A DNA stretch of 9,860 bases from Acidobacteriota bacterium (GTDB taxonomy: Bacteria; Acidobacteriota; Polarisedimenticolia; QHYA01). The translations under genes and the position numbers were made by a program. Below are positions 1-6,982 of this stretch, in pieces. The first letter of the stretch is position 1, and each line of letters begins with the position of its first letter. Under the pieces are notes generated by a model. The model had not been told where the DNA came from and did no database searches. It saw nothing but the letters and a program-made list of their open reading frames with translations. The stretch is taken from positions 1 through 9,860 of the forward strand of contig QHYA01000211.1 in the NCBI GenBank assembly GCA_003223995.1, in the 5' to 3' direction.

Positions 1-783
1 ATGGAGAGCGCCAGAGGCGCTCCCGTAGCGGATTCGGTACTGAAGGACGCGCTCAGAAGACGGATTCGCGTTCCAAGTGACGACCATCCCTTGGCACTGG
101 CCGGCACAGGTGGAGACGTTCGATGGAACTGACAGCGGGGGTAGCGGCGTGCAGGCCGGGCACGAGCAGTCGAGAGGGCTCGCCTCAATCCCCGGATCGC
201 GCGGCGCTGCCTGCGAGGGGAGCGGCCCCGTCAGCGAGGGAGCAAGCGAGCCGTCGTTGTACGAGCCAAGCTGGCCGCAGGCGTCGCGCGCTCGGACGAG
301 GTAATAGAAACCCTCTCCAGGCTGCGGGACGGCAGGATCGGAGGATTCGGTGTCGGGCGAGTCCGACTCCAGACAGGCCAGCAGCGACGTGGTGAAGTCC
401 CCGCCGCTCGCGTGCAGCAGGCCCAAGTCTCCCTTGACGACGTCCCACCCGCTTGCCCTCCACCCCGTCCACGCCAGGGTCTGGCGGTCCACAAGGAACC
501 GGAGGTCGCGCGCGAGCACGGGCTTTGGCGGGCCCTCGTCCACTGTCCCGTCGCAGTTATCGTCAATGCCGTTGCAGACCTCCGCGGTCGGAATATCAGG
601 GGTGCAGGTCTGGGGACTTCCATTGACACAGTTGTTGACCGTCCGCTGGCATGCCCCCACGCCGCAGGTCGTCTGCCCTAGACCCTCGTCCACCGTCCCG
701 TCGCAGTCATCATCAATGCCATTGCACACCTCGGGCGCCCCGGGGTGTGTCGAGGCATCGGCATCGTTGCAATCGCTGTTTTC
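1..783 (-). CDS. 3' part of the same secreted protein: MopE-type motifs and FnIII-like region, partial
   Basis: This open frame, shifted by one relative to the kelch part, encodes NSDCNDADASTHPGAPEVCN followed by GIDDDCDGTVDEG, and 50 residues later TAEVCNGIDDNCDGTVDEG. These are Asp/Cys-rich motifs of the MopE (Cu-binding_MopE-type) family, thought to bind metal and common in secreted proteins of environmental bacteria. Next comes a domain with GWDVVKGDL, SGGDFTTSLLACLESD and GEGFYYLVRA, a pattern I recall from the same multidomain proteins. A Cys/Pro linker follows (LDCSCPACTPLPP), then the start of a fibronectin-III-like domain (VVTWNANP...LQYRIRYG) that leaves the window at base 1. No plausible independent start or ribosome site was seen, so I read this as the continuation of the kelch gene after a one-base deletion or sequencing error, not a separate gene. 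Confidence 0.72.
533..732 (-). repeat. Two near-identical 50-base direct repeats encoding MopE-type motifs
   Basis: Bases 533-582 and 683-732 differ at about five positions and lie exactly 150 bases (50 codons) apart. Both encode EVCNGIDD(D/N)CDGTVDEG. Most differences are silent, as expected of a duplicated protein module under selection. Confidence 0.8.
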
Positions 784-1838
784 AGCCACGTAATGTACCC
801 GTTGGTGCTGTTGGTTCCACCCCAAACGATCATTTCCGTGCCGGCCCAGATAGCGGTGTGATACTCGCGTCCGGCTGGAACGTTTGCTACGGTTGAGGTC
901 GCGACCCAACTGTCCGCGGACGGGTCGTAACGACCCCCGGTGTTCGTGCTGCTGAAGAAAGCAGATAGGCCGCCGCCCCAGACGATCATCTCCGCCCCGG
1001 TCCAGACCGCCGTGTGATACCAGCGCGCGGCAGGCGCTCCGGACGTCGTAGTGGGCGTCCAGGAATCCGCGATCGGGTCGTACCGGCCGCCGGTGTTGAA
1101 GAAGGTCAGGTTTCCTTGCCCGCCCCAGACGATCATGAGGCTGCCTGTCCAGACGGCCGTGTGGTGGGAGCGCGGATAGGGAACGTGTCCGAGATCGCCG
1201 CTCCGCCACAGGTCGTCCGGAACGCAGGCGCCGCCATTCGTTGCTGTTGCCGCCTGGGGGCCGGAGTTCGTCCAGGCGTCCTGTGTGCGGGCGAAGGGCA
1301 CGGGCAGCGGCGCTGTTTCCTTCGCGACTGCCCGCACGCTGTCTGCCGGAAGCCCCGGCGCGGCCGAGGTCCACCACTCGTCCCAACGCCTTTCCTCAAG
1401 GCGCGGGTCGGAGGAGAAGAAGCTGCGGGCCCATCGATCTACCAGCGCGGGACGCGCCAGGCACTCTTGAACCAGGAAGGAGTCGTGGCCCAGCGCGGCG
1501 TAGAGCTCCTCCAGCCGGGCCGGCAGGTGGGTGGAGGAGGACATCCGGAGCATCTCCCGTCGCAGGTCCTCGGCAGTGACCGCCACCCCCCAGAAGCGCC
1601 GCAGAGCCGCCGATTCCTTCAGGTAGTTGCTCACGCGCTTTTCGAGGACGTCGCGGGGGACCACCTGCTCGAAGGGGAGGGAAGTCCCAACCTGATGGGA
1701 GTAGTAGACCCGCTGGATCCGCTCCTCGGCCGCTAGCCTCTCCTGGAAGCTGAGATCCCGCGCCGTCGCGGCTGTGGGGCACAATGCGGCCGCCAGAACC
1801 CACAGAAGAGCGGACTTGAAAAAGGGATGACGGTTCAT
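678..1838 (-). CDS. Secreted kelch-repeat protein, 5' part of a frameshifted gene
   Basis: Reading from ATG 1838 gives a Sec signal peptide (MNRHPFFKSALLWVLAAALC, cleavage near ATA-RD), then a helical region (about residues 30-170), then three kelch-type repeats of about 50 residues starting near residues 225, 274 and 326. Each repeat carries HTA(V/I)W(T/A)G, MIVWGG and, in two cases, NTGGRYDPxADSW. The helical region resembles the N-terminal, SurA-like chaperone part found in kelch proteins of environmental bacteria; this is a memory-based inference. ATG 1838 is preferred over ATG 1862 because AGGAGG lies 7 bases before it and the signal peptide starts there. After the third repeat the frame becomes nonsense (ITWLKTAIAT...) and stops at 678, while the sensible protein continues in another frame (entry at 1-783). 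It is probably an exported surface or periplasmic protein; the ligand is unknown. A promoter at 1951-1979 fits this gene. Confidence 0.75.
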   Translation of the reverse strand: MNRHPFFKSALLWVLAAALCPTAATARDLSFQERLAAEERIQRVYYSHQVGTSLPFEQVVPRDVLEKRVSNYLKESAALRRFWGVAVTAEDLRREMLRMSSSTHLPARLEELYAALGHDSFLVQECLARPALVDRWARSFFSSDPRLEERRWDEWWTSAAPGLPADSVRAVAKETAPLPVPFARTQDAWTNSGPQAATATNGGACVPDDLWRSGDLGHVPYPRSHHTAVWTGSLMIVWGGQGNLTFFNTGGRYDPIADSWTPTTTSGAPAARWYHTAVWTGAEMIVWGGGLSAFFSSTNTGGRYDPSADSWVATSTVANVPAGREYHTAIWAGTEMIVWGGTNSTNGYITWLKTAIATMPMPRHTPGRPRCAMALMMTATGRWTRV

Positions 1839-1845
1839 CGGGACT

Positions 1846-1851
1846 CCTCCT
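1846..1851 (-). promoter_or_regulatory. Ribosome binding site that sets the kelch gene start
   Basis: On the minus strand this reads AGGAGG, 7 bases before ATG 1838. It supports MNRHPFF as the N-terminus over the upstream in-frame ATG at 1862. Confidence 0.75.
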
Positions 1852-1950
1852 GGCCGCGTCATCTTGTCGCAGCCTCAGCGGCGGGTCTCCCGGAAGTGGC
1901 GCGAGCGAATCTGCAAAGATCGCTCTTGCCGGCTGGGCGATTGCGTTGGA

Positions 1951-1979
1951 TATATACGACAGAGGAGGCGCCGCGTCAA
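1951..1979 (-). promoter_or_regulatory. Sigma70-type promoter for the kelch gene
   Basis: On the minus strand TTGACG (1974-1979) is followed after 17 bases by TATATA (1951-1956). This predicts transcription starting near 1944 and a leader of about 105 bases before ATG 1838. The -35 matches consensus at five of six bases, the -10 at four of six. Confidence 0.5.
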
Positions 1980-2007
1980 CACGAAATCTTGTCGACGCCA
2001 CCTCTAT

Positions 2008-2025
2008 GCCGAAGTGAGATTCGGC
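2008..2025. promoter_or_regulatory. Inverted repeat GCCGAA-N6-TTCGGC, possible operator
   Basis: Perfect 6-base arms separated by six bases (gtgaga), ending 23 bases before the start of the XRE regulator. The size and symmetry suit a dimeric helix-turn-helix protein, so autoregulation is plausible. As RNA it could also form a small hairpin in the leader. No binding evidence is available. Confidence 0.35.
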
Positions 2026-2048
2026 TCTAGGATTGGTCCAGGATACCC

Positions 2049-3413
2049 ATGCCCAAGAACAAGCACCCCGGCCCCTCGAAGATGCTCGGAAGGACCCTCA
2101 GGAACTGGCGTGAGTTTTCCGGGATGAGCATGCGTCAGGTTGCCAGGGCCTCCGCCGCCCATCCCGTACCGATCGCCTTCGACTACCTCTCGCGGCTCGA
2201 GCGGGGCGACATCATGCCCTCGCTCCCGAAGCTGGCCACGCTGGCGGCGGTGTACGGCAGGCCGCTGATGGAGCTGATCGATCTGTACGAGATCGAACAG
2301 CTTCGCCACCTTGTTCCACGGCGGGCCACGTACGAGGTCTGTCGCAGGCTGGGCCTCGAGAGCCTCGAGCGGGGCGAAGTCACAAAGGCGATCGCCTGCT
2401 TCCTGGGAGCCCTGGACGCCGCGAAGAGAGCGCGGGCTGATCCCGAGCGTCTTGCCGATCCGAAGAAGGCGCTCGATGATCGCGAGCGTCTTGCCATCGC
2501 CAACCTCAACGTCGGCAACGCCATCTGGAGATCGGGACGGCACATCATGGCCCGGGAATACCTCGAGGAAGGTCTCCGCTTGGCGGAGAGCCCTCTCACA
2601 CGGGCTAGCTTGCTCAACATCCTCACGATCGTTCACTTCCATCTGGACAACACGATCGTCGCGGATGCCCTCTCCCAGGCTGCGCAACCTCTCGCCGCCG
2701 CTGATCCGGTTCTTCTCAATAACGTTCTCGCCTATAGAGCCCTGGTCCTGCTCGCTCTCAAGCGGTACGACGAGGCCGAACAACTGTTACGCCAGGTCAT
2801 CAGGGCATTCGAGGAGCGCGGTGATCACGTGGCTGCTGTTTACCGAATCCTGAACCTCGGGTACGGCCTCGTGGACCACGGCAAGTCAGAAGAGGGATTG
2901 GTGCACCTCCTGGACGGAGTGAAACGAGCGGACCTGATCGGCAATGCCCACCTCATCGCATGCGGTGTTCTGCAACTCGGGAGGGCTTTCGTCATGGTAG
3001 GCCGCAATCAAGAGGCCCGACCCCCATTCGAGAGAGCTCTGCGCGTCGCCACGCGGGAGGGCTTTCGCGACATCGTGTTTCACAGCGCCTTCTACCTCTG
3101 GAAGCTGGCCAGGGAGCGCGGGGAGGAAGCCGAGGCCGCCGAGTTCGAGGCGATCAGCCGCGCCTATCGCGTTCGACTCTTCTTCGCGGTCCCGCCTGGC
3201 AACAGATCCCCCTCGGGCGGCTGCCGACGGTCGGACAAACCCATGGCCGCCTCGGGCAGCGCTTCTGCGTGTACACTTCGCGTCGCCGAAAGGCCGAAAG
3301 GAGGGACGAAATGCCACGACGGCGGGCGATCACCGCCGAGGATCTGCTTCGTTTCAGGTTCGTCTCGGATCCGCGCATCTCGCCGGACGGCTCCGAGGTC
3401 CTCTATGTCGTGA
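2049..3413 (+). CDS. XRE-family helix-turn-helix regulator with C-terminal TPR domain
   Basis: Residues about 12-68 form an XRE-type helix-turn-helix: LGRTLRNWREFSGMSMRQVA, then YLSRLERGDIMPSLPKLATL, the usual recognition-helix and 'ERG...P' signature. From about residue 95 to 350 the protein is alpha-helical with TPR-like repeats (for example AIACFLGALDAA, AREYLEEGLRLAE, YDEAEQLLRQVIRAFEERGD, EARPPFERALRVA). Such regulators usually bind their own promoter region and sense a ligand, peptide or partner through the TPR part. ATG 2049 has AGGA 5 bases upstream. The last 70 or so residues after SRAYRVRLFF lose TPR character and overlap the next gene by 103 bases, so the end may be extended or altered. 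The next gene is probably cotranscribed, suggesting that the regulator controls it or responds to its products; this is inference. Confidence 0.8.
   Translation: MPKNKHPGPSKMLGRTLRNWREFSGMSMRQVARASAAHPVPIAFDYLSRLERGDIMPSLPKLATLAAVYGRPLMELIDLYEIEQLRHLVPRRATYEVCRRLGLESLERGEVTKAIACFLGALDAAKRARADPERLADPKKALDDRERLAIANLNVGNAIWRSGRHIMAREYLEEGLRLAESPLTRASLLNILTIVHFHLDNTIVADALSQAAQPLAAADPVLLNNVLAYRALVLLALKRYDEAEQLLRQVIRAFEERGDHVAAVYRILNLGYGLVDHGKSEEGLVHLLDGVKRADLIGNAHLIACGVLQLGRAFVMVGRNQEARPPFERALRVATREGFRDIVFHSAFYLWKLARERGEEAEAAEFEAISRAYRVRLFFAVPPGNRSPSGGCRRSDKPMAASGSASACTLRVAERPKGGTKCHDGGRSPPRICFVSGSSRIRASRRTAPRSSMS
3272..3282 (+). promoter_or_regulatory. TACACTTCGCG element upstream of the peptidase, possible -10 box
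   Basis: The 11 bases TACACTTCGCG recur exactly at 5405-5415, before the next plus-strand gene. TACACT resembles a -10 hexamer; no clear -35 is visible here. If real, the peptidase has its own promoter inside the regulator gene. Confidence 0.25.
3298..3305 (+). promoter_or_regulatory. Ribosome binding site that sets the peptidase start
   Basis: AAGGAGGG lies 5 bases before ATG 3311. The reading frame is open far upstream (to about 2960), so this strong site, together with the loss of family-like sequence upstream, fixes the start. Confidence 0.75.
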
Positions 3414-5362
3414 AGTGGATCGAGGGGAAGAAGTACCGGACCCAGCTCTGGATTGGCGAGCGACCCTTCACGAGCAGCAGCGGAGACGACGCGTTCCCCC
3501 GGTGGTCCTCCGACGGCAAGACGATCGCATTCGTCCGCACGGCCGAGGACGACGCACAGATCTGGCTCATCGGCCGCGCGGGAGGGGAGGCGCGACCTGT
3601 CACCAAGCTGCCGCCCGGGAAGATCAAGGCTCTTGAGTGGTCGCCCGACGGAACGCGGCTGGCATTCGTGTTTCACCCGGGAGCAAAGGAGAAGGAGCCG
3701 CCGCTTCTGCGCCACGTGACGCGGCTGCGCTACAAGGAAGAGGGGGCGGGCTTCCTCGACTCCGAACGGGACCACATCTGGATCGTGCAGGCGCGGGACG
3801 GACGGACCGAGCAGATCACGCGAGGGGACTGGGACGACGCTTGCCCTGCCTGGTCTCCCGACTCCCGCCGAATCGCCTTCGTCTCGAACCGCCTTCCGGA
3901 CGCCGACTACCGGCTGCTCGAATTCGACGTCTGGATCGTCGGATCGGGAGGGGGCGTTCCCAGGAAGCTTCCCAAGCCGGCGGGGCCGGCTTCCCATCCT
4001 GTCTGGTCGCCCGACGGCAGGACGATCGCGTTTCTGGGACATGACCAGCCCGAGGAGAGCTGGGGTGGCGCGAACACCCATGTGTGGACGGTGGGGGCAG
4101 ACGGGCGGCGGCCGGCGCGGGACATCTTGCGGGGGTTCGACCGCACCTGCGAGGACCTGGTCATCACTGATACCAGGAGCTTTCACGGAGCCGGGCAGCC
4201 ACCGGTCTGGAGCGGGGACGGCCGCGAGATCTACTTCCTTGCGAGCGACCGCGGGGCGTGTCACATCTACCAGGCGCGCGCCGCAGGCGGCAGGCCCGAG
4301 CCGCTGACTCGCGGCCAGATCGAGGTCACGAGCTTCACGGAGGCCGGGAGACGGATGGCGGCTGCCGTGTCGGATCCGCTCACGATCGGCGAGATCTGCA
4401 CGCTCGAGTTGCCGGGGCGAGCCCGTAGCGGCCGGCCTCTCGCGGCCGAAAGGCGAGCGCGCGGAACGCGAGCGCCCGGCGGGCGGACGGCTGGAGGGCC
4501 CGCGGAGGGAGGGCGGAGCGGGACCTACCGGCTCGAGCGCGTCAGCGCAGTCAACGACGCCTTATGGCGCGAGCTGAAGCTGGCGCGGCCGGTGGGGCTC
4601 TCCTTCACGAGCTTCGATGGGGCGAGGATCCAGGGCTGGCTGCTCCGGCCGCCAGACCGGCCTCGGGGGCGGAAGCGTCCGGCGATCGTCCAGATCCACG
4701 GCGGACCGCGGGCGCAGTACGGCTGCGCCTTCTTCCACGAGTTCCAGCTCCTCGCCGCCATGGGCTACGCGGTCTTCTACTGCAATCCTCGGGGCAGCCA
4801 GGGTTACGGCGAAGCGTTCACGAAGGCGATCCGCAACGACTGGGGGAACCTCGACTACCGCGACATCATGGCAGGAGTGGATGCGCTCGAACGCCAGCCG
4901 GGTGTCGATTCAAGGAGGCTGGGTGTCTGCGGAGGATCCTACGGGGGATACATGACGAACTGGATCCTCGGGAATACCCGCCGATTCAGGGCCGCCATCA
5001 CGATGCGCAGCGTCACCAACCTGTTCTCCATGTTCGGCACGAGCGATTTCGGTTACGAGGACAGCCGCGAGTTCGGAGGCCACGCCTTCGACGATCCCGC
5101 CAATTACGCGAGGCAGAGCCCGATCACCTACGTCAAGAGGATCCGCACGCCGCTTCTGATCCTGCATGCCGAGGGGGACCTCCGCTGCCCCATCGAGCAG
5201 GCCGAGCAGCTCTATACCATGCTGAAAGCCATGAAGCGCAAGGTCGAGTTCATTCGCTTCCCGGAGGAGAACCATGACCTCTCTCGTGCCGGCCGGCCGG
5301 ACCGTCGCATCGAGCGCCTGCGACGGATCCAGGCCTGGTGGAGGAGGTACCTGGGCTCCTGA
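3311..5362 (+). CDS. S9 family (S9C, acylaminoacyl/dipeptidyl-peptidase-like) serine peptidase
   Basis: A 683-residue cytoplasmic protein without a signal peptide. Residues about 1-365 form a beta-propeller with PD40/TolB-like blades (W-S-x-D-G motifs near residues 65, 110, 181, 232 and 300). The C-terminal alpha/beta-hydrolase domain has HGGP at 463-466, NPRGSQGYG from 492, the nucleophile in GGSYGGY (Ser543), Asp623 in EGDLRCP and His655 in ENHDLSRAGRP. The catalytic triad is therefore complete, and the NHDLSR-GRP ending is typical of the S9C acylaminoacyl-peptidase group. Members cleave short or N-acylated peptides entering beside or through the propeller; the exact specificity cannot be read here. 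An Arg/Gly/Ala-rich stretch at residues 371-404 separates propeller from catalytic domain and looks like an insertion. The gene starts inside the XRE-TPR gene, so coupled expression is likely. Confidence 0.92.
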   Translation: MPRRRAITAEDLLRFRFVSDPRISPDGSEVLYVVKWIEGKKYRTQLWIGERPFTSSSGDDAFPRWSSDGKTIAFVRTAEDDAQIWLIGRAGGEARPVTKLPPGKIKALEWSPDGTRLAFVFHPGAKEKEPPLLRHVTRLRYKEEGAGFLDSERDHIWIVQARDGRTEQITRGDWDDACPAWSPDSRRIAFVSNRLPDADYRLLEFDVWIVGSGGGVPRKLPKPAGPASHPVWSPDGRTIAFLGHDQPEESWGGANTHVWTVGADGRRPARDILRGFDRTCEDLVITDTRSFHGAGQPPVWSGDGREIYFLASDRGACHIYQARAAGGRPEPLTRGQIEVTSFTEAGRRMAAAVSDPLTIGEICTLELPGRARSGRPLAAERRARGTRAPGGRTAGGPAEGGRSGTYRLERVSAVNDALWRELKLARPVGLSFTSFDGARIQGWLLRPPDRPRGRKRPAIVQIHGGPRAQYGCAFFHEFQLLAAMGYAVFYCNPRGSQGYGEAFTKAIRNDWGNLDYRDIMAGVDALERQPGVDSRRLGVCGGSYGGYMTNWILGNTRRFRAAITMRSVTNLFSMFGTSDFGYEDSREFGGHAFDDPANYARQSPITYVKRIRTPLLILHAEGDLRCPIEQAEQLYTMLKAMKRKVEFIRFPEENHDLSRAGRPDRRIERLRRIQAWWRRYLGS

Positions 5363-5401
5363 TCGAGCTTTCTTCAATTGCTGGTTCTCGCGTCCGTTGG
5401 G

Positions 5402-5415
5402 TGCTACACTTCGCG
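5402..5415 (+). promoter_or_regulatory. Extended -10 promoter candidate for the CsgG-family gene
   Basis: TGCTACACT (5402-5410) fits an extended -10 (TGn followed by TACACT), 61 bases before ATG 5472. The -35 position, TGGTTC at 5382-5387 with 17-base spacing, is weak, as is common for extended -10 promoters. The last 11 bases are identical to 3272-3282. Confidence 0.4.
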
Positions 5416-5471
5416 CTTTGCGCACGGGTAGGCTATCGTGAATTGCCAAGTTCATTCTGGAGGGACAGAGG

Positions 5472-6401
5472 ATGTTTAGCGCCGGCTGGAGGTTCCGTGT
5501 TTGTGCATCAGTAGCGCTGGTTGGAATGTGCGCGGTGAACAGTCCTTATGCGCGAGAGGACAAACAGGTCGAGATCCCCGTCTGCGACAAGAAAATCGGC
5601 ACGCTCTCTGTGGCTGAACCGGAACACAACTGGTGGCGTGAGTACAACCTGGAGTCGCCCGAAGCCCTGATCAAAGTATTCGTGGGGCAATCCAAGTGCT
5701 TCACCTTGGTGGACCGGGGCAAGGGCCTGGCGGCGGCGCAGGCGGAACGTGCCTTGGCCTCCGGTGGGGATCTGCGTGGCGGTTCAAATGTGGGCAAAGG
5801 CCAAATGAAGGCCGCTGACTACGTGTTGGTGCCTGACCTGGTCAACAAGAACGCCAATTCCGGCGGCAAGAAAATCGGAGGCCTCCTTGGTGGATTGGTT
5901 GGTGGTGCGGTGGGCGCGGTCGCCGGCGGCATCAGCCTGAAGAGCAAGACCGCCGATGTGGTGCTGACGTTGACCGATGTGCGATCTACGGAACAGGTGG
6001 CGCTTGCGCAAGGTCATGCCAAGAAGACCGATCTTGGCTGGGGTGGGGGCGGTGGTGCGTTCTTTGGCGCATTTGCAGCAGGGGGCGCCAGCAGCTATGC
6101 CAACACCGAGATTGGTCAAGTGGTCACCATGGCGTATCTTGATGCCTTCGCAAAGCTGGTCAATGAGGTCAAGAACGCCTCGCCCGACGCCAAGGCCGAT
6201 AACGTCAAGCAGGCGGTAACGATGGCGAAGCCTGGTCGAATGTACGCGAGTCCCGACCTCAAGGCCTCGATCGTGCGTGACCTTGATCCGGGCATGATGC
6301 TGTATCCGTCCGGTGAAAAGGAAGGTGTGTGGTGGAAAGTCTCCGATGAGCTGGGCAACGAAGGCTGGGTACCATCTACTTTGTTCAACCTGTCAAAGTA
6401 G
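5472..6401 (+). CDS. Secreted CsgG-family protein with C-terminal SH3-like domain
   Basis: A 309-residue protein. The signal peptide ends near SPYA-RED; the hydrophobic core has LVGMC, which is not a proper lipobox, so unlike E. coli CsgG it is probably not a lipoprotein. The CsgG/HfaB-like core shows KIGTLSV, CFTLVDRGKGLAAAQAERAL, ASGGDLRGGSNVGKGQ, KAADYVLVPDLV, TADVVLTLTDVRSTEQVALA and YANTEIGQVVTMAYLDAFAKLV. Two glycine-rich stretches (about 132-156, glycine-zipper-like, and 189-207) may be membrane-active. Residues about 249-309 form a bacterial SH3-like domain (GRMYASPDLKASIVRDL...GVWWKVSD...GNEGWVPSTLF). CsgG proteins form outer-membrane secretion pores for curli; no curli genes are nearby, so that role is not implied. 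GGAGGG lies 7 bases before the ATG. Its codon use looks less GC-rich than its neighbours, and the core resembles homologues I recall from Xanthomonadales, suggesting transfer. Confidence 0.85.
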   Translation: MFSAGWRFRVCASVALVGMCAVNSPYAREDKQVEIPVCDKKIGTLSVAEPEHNWWREYNLESPEALIKVFVGQSKCFTLVDRGKGLAAAQAERALASGGDLRGGSNVGKGQMKAADYVLVPDLVNKNANSGGKKIGGLLGGLVGGAVGAVAGGISLKSKTADVVLTLTDVRSTEQVALAQGHAKKTDLGWGGGGGAFFGAFAAGGASSYANTEIGQVVTMAYLDAFAKLVNEVKNASPDAKADNVKQAVTMAKPGRMYASPDLKASIVRDLDPGMMLYPSGEKEGVWWKVSDELGNEGWVPSTLFNLSK

Positions 6402-6473
6402 TCTCCGTATCAAAGACATCCTTCTTGGGGGAAGGCCCCGTTCGGGCGGCGTTCCGGCGCACCGAGCACAGAC

Positions 6474-6752
6474 TCAGGATCCCAGTGCTTGGCGCAGCTT
6501 GGTCTCGTAGGCGGCAGCGATCTGCTTGGCCGCCTCTGCGATGAGGCGGCATTTTTCCTCTGTGATCTTCCCCTTGTTGTAGTCGTCGAGGGCGCTCTCG
6601 AGACGGCCGCAGGCGACCGCATACTTCTTGCGGAAGCGAAGGAGGTCCTTCCATTCCCCGGGGATGGGAGGAACGCGCGCGCCATCCGTCCTCTGGGTTC
6701 CGTTCCGTCCTTTGTGCGCGCCGCTCGATCGCGCTCGTGCATTTCGCTGCAT
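6474..6752 (-). CDS. Small helical protein of unknown function (92 residues)
   Basis: I do not recognise a family. ATG 6752 is chosen over the upstream in-frame ATG at 6794 because AGGAGGAGG ends 7 bases before it. The first 30 or so residues are Arg/Gly/Thr-rich and probably disordered. From EWKDLLRFRKKYAVAC onwards the protein is predicted helical and charged (RLESALDDYNKGKITEEKCR, then LIAEAAKQIAAAYETKLRQA), like a helical hairpin with a KGKITEEK turn. There are two Cys residues and no signal peptide or membrane segment. It converges on the CsgG-family gene, with 72 bases between the stops, and lies downstream of the nucleotidyltransferase gene in the same direction but 325 bases away. The good ribosome site and amphipathic pattern argue that it is real; its role is unknown. 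Confidence 0.55.
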   Translation of the reverse strand: MQRNARARSSGAHKGRNGTQRTDGARVPPIPGEWKDLLRFRKKYAVACGRLESALDDYNKGKITEEKCRLIAEAAKQIAAAYETKLRQALGS

Positions 6753-6759
6753 TCGACGC

Positions 6760-6768
6760 CCTCCTCCT
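6760..6768 (-). promoter_or_regulatory. Strong ribosome binding site of the small helical protein
   Basis: On the minus strand this reads AGGAGGAGG, 7 bases before ATG 6752. It is one of the best Shine-Dalgarno matches in the window and decides the start. Confidence 0.6.
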
Positions 6769-6982
6769 GGAGTCCCCGCCGGGTCGCAGTGCATTGCAAC
6801 ACCTGGGCCAGAGGCTTCCGATGATCCGGGGAGGAGCGAGAAAACCCCGCCCGCGCGGATAAACGCCGCTTTGGGGAAGGAACGACGTCTGGTTTTCTAA
6901 GAGGGCGTGCGTCGCGAATCTGATCACAGACGCTGGTGCCGGGGACCGCCAGCGCGGTCAACTCCAGGTTGCCGAATGGATT

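Noticed and set aside
776..790. Programmed -1 frameshift in the kelch/MopE gene
   Set aside because: The local sequence (ctg aaa aca) does not fit the X XXY YYZ slippery pattern; an indel in the A run is simpler.
1014..1736. 240-codon plus-strand open frame opposite the kelch gene
   Set aside because: Low-complexity Arg/Gly/Pro translation, antisense to a well-supported secreted protein.
1839..1862. Start of the kelch gene at ATG 1862 (MTRPGGVP...)
   Set aside because: It would place the ribosome site inside the coding sequence and put extra residues ahead of a normal signal peptide.
2004..2783. 259-codon minus-strand open frame opposite the XRE-TPR gene
   Set aside because: No domain, and the plus strand has clear helix-turn-helix and TPR sequence.
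3164..4264. Long antisense open frame (366 codons) opposite the peptidase
   Set aside because: The translation has no recognisable domain and is Arg/Pro-rich; it mirrors a high-GC gene whose plus-strand product is clearly an S9 peptidase.
5505..5540. Lipoprotein signal in the CsgG-family protein
   Set aside because: The residue before Cys in LVGMC is Met, which does not fit the lipobox; an ordinary signal peptidase I site follows at SPYA.
6420..6455. Small hairpins between the CsgG-family gene and the small protein as a terminator
   Set aside because: Stems are only 4-5 base pairs (CCTTC/GAAGG and CCCG/CGGG) with no T-tract on either strand.
6385..6961. Two overlapping minus-strand open frames of about 180 codons around the small helical protein
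   Set aside because: Both lack family-like sequence and a good ribosome site; the third frame (6474-6752) has a strong site and a plausible helical product.
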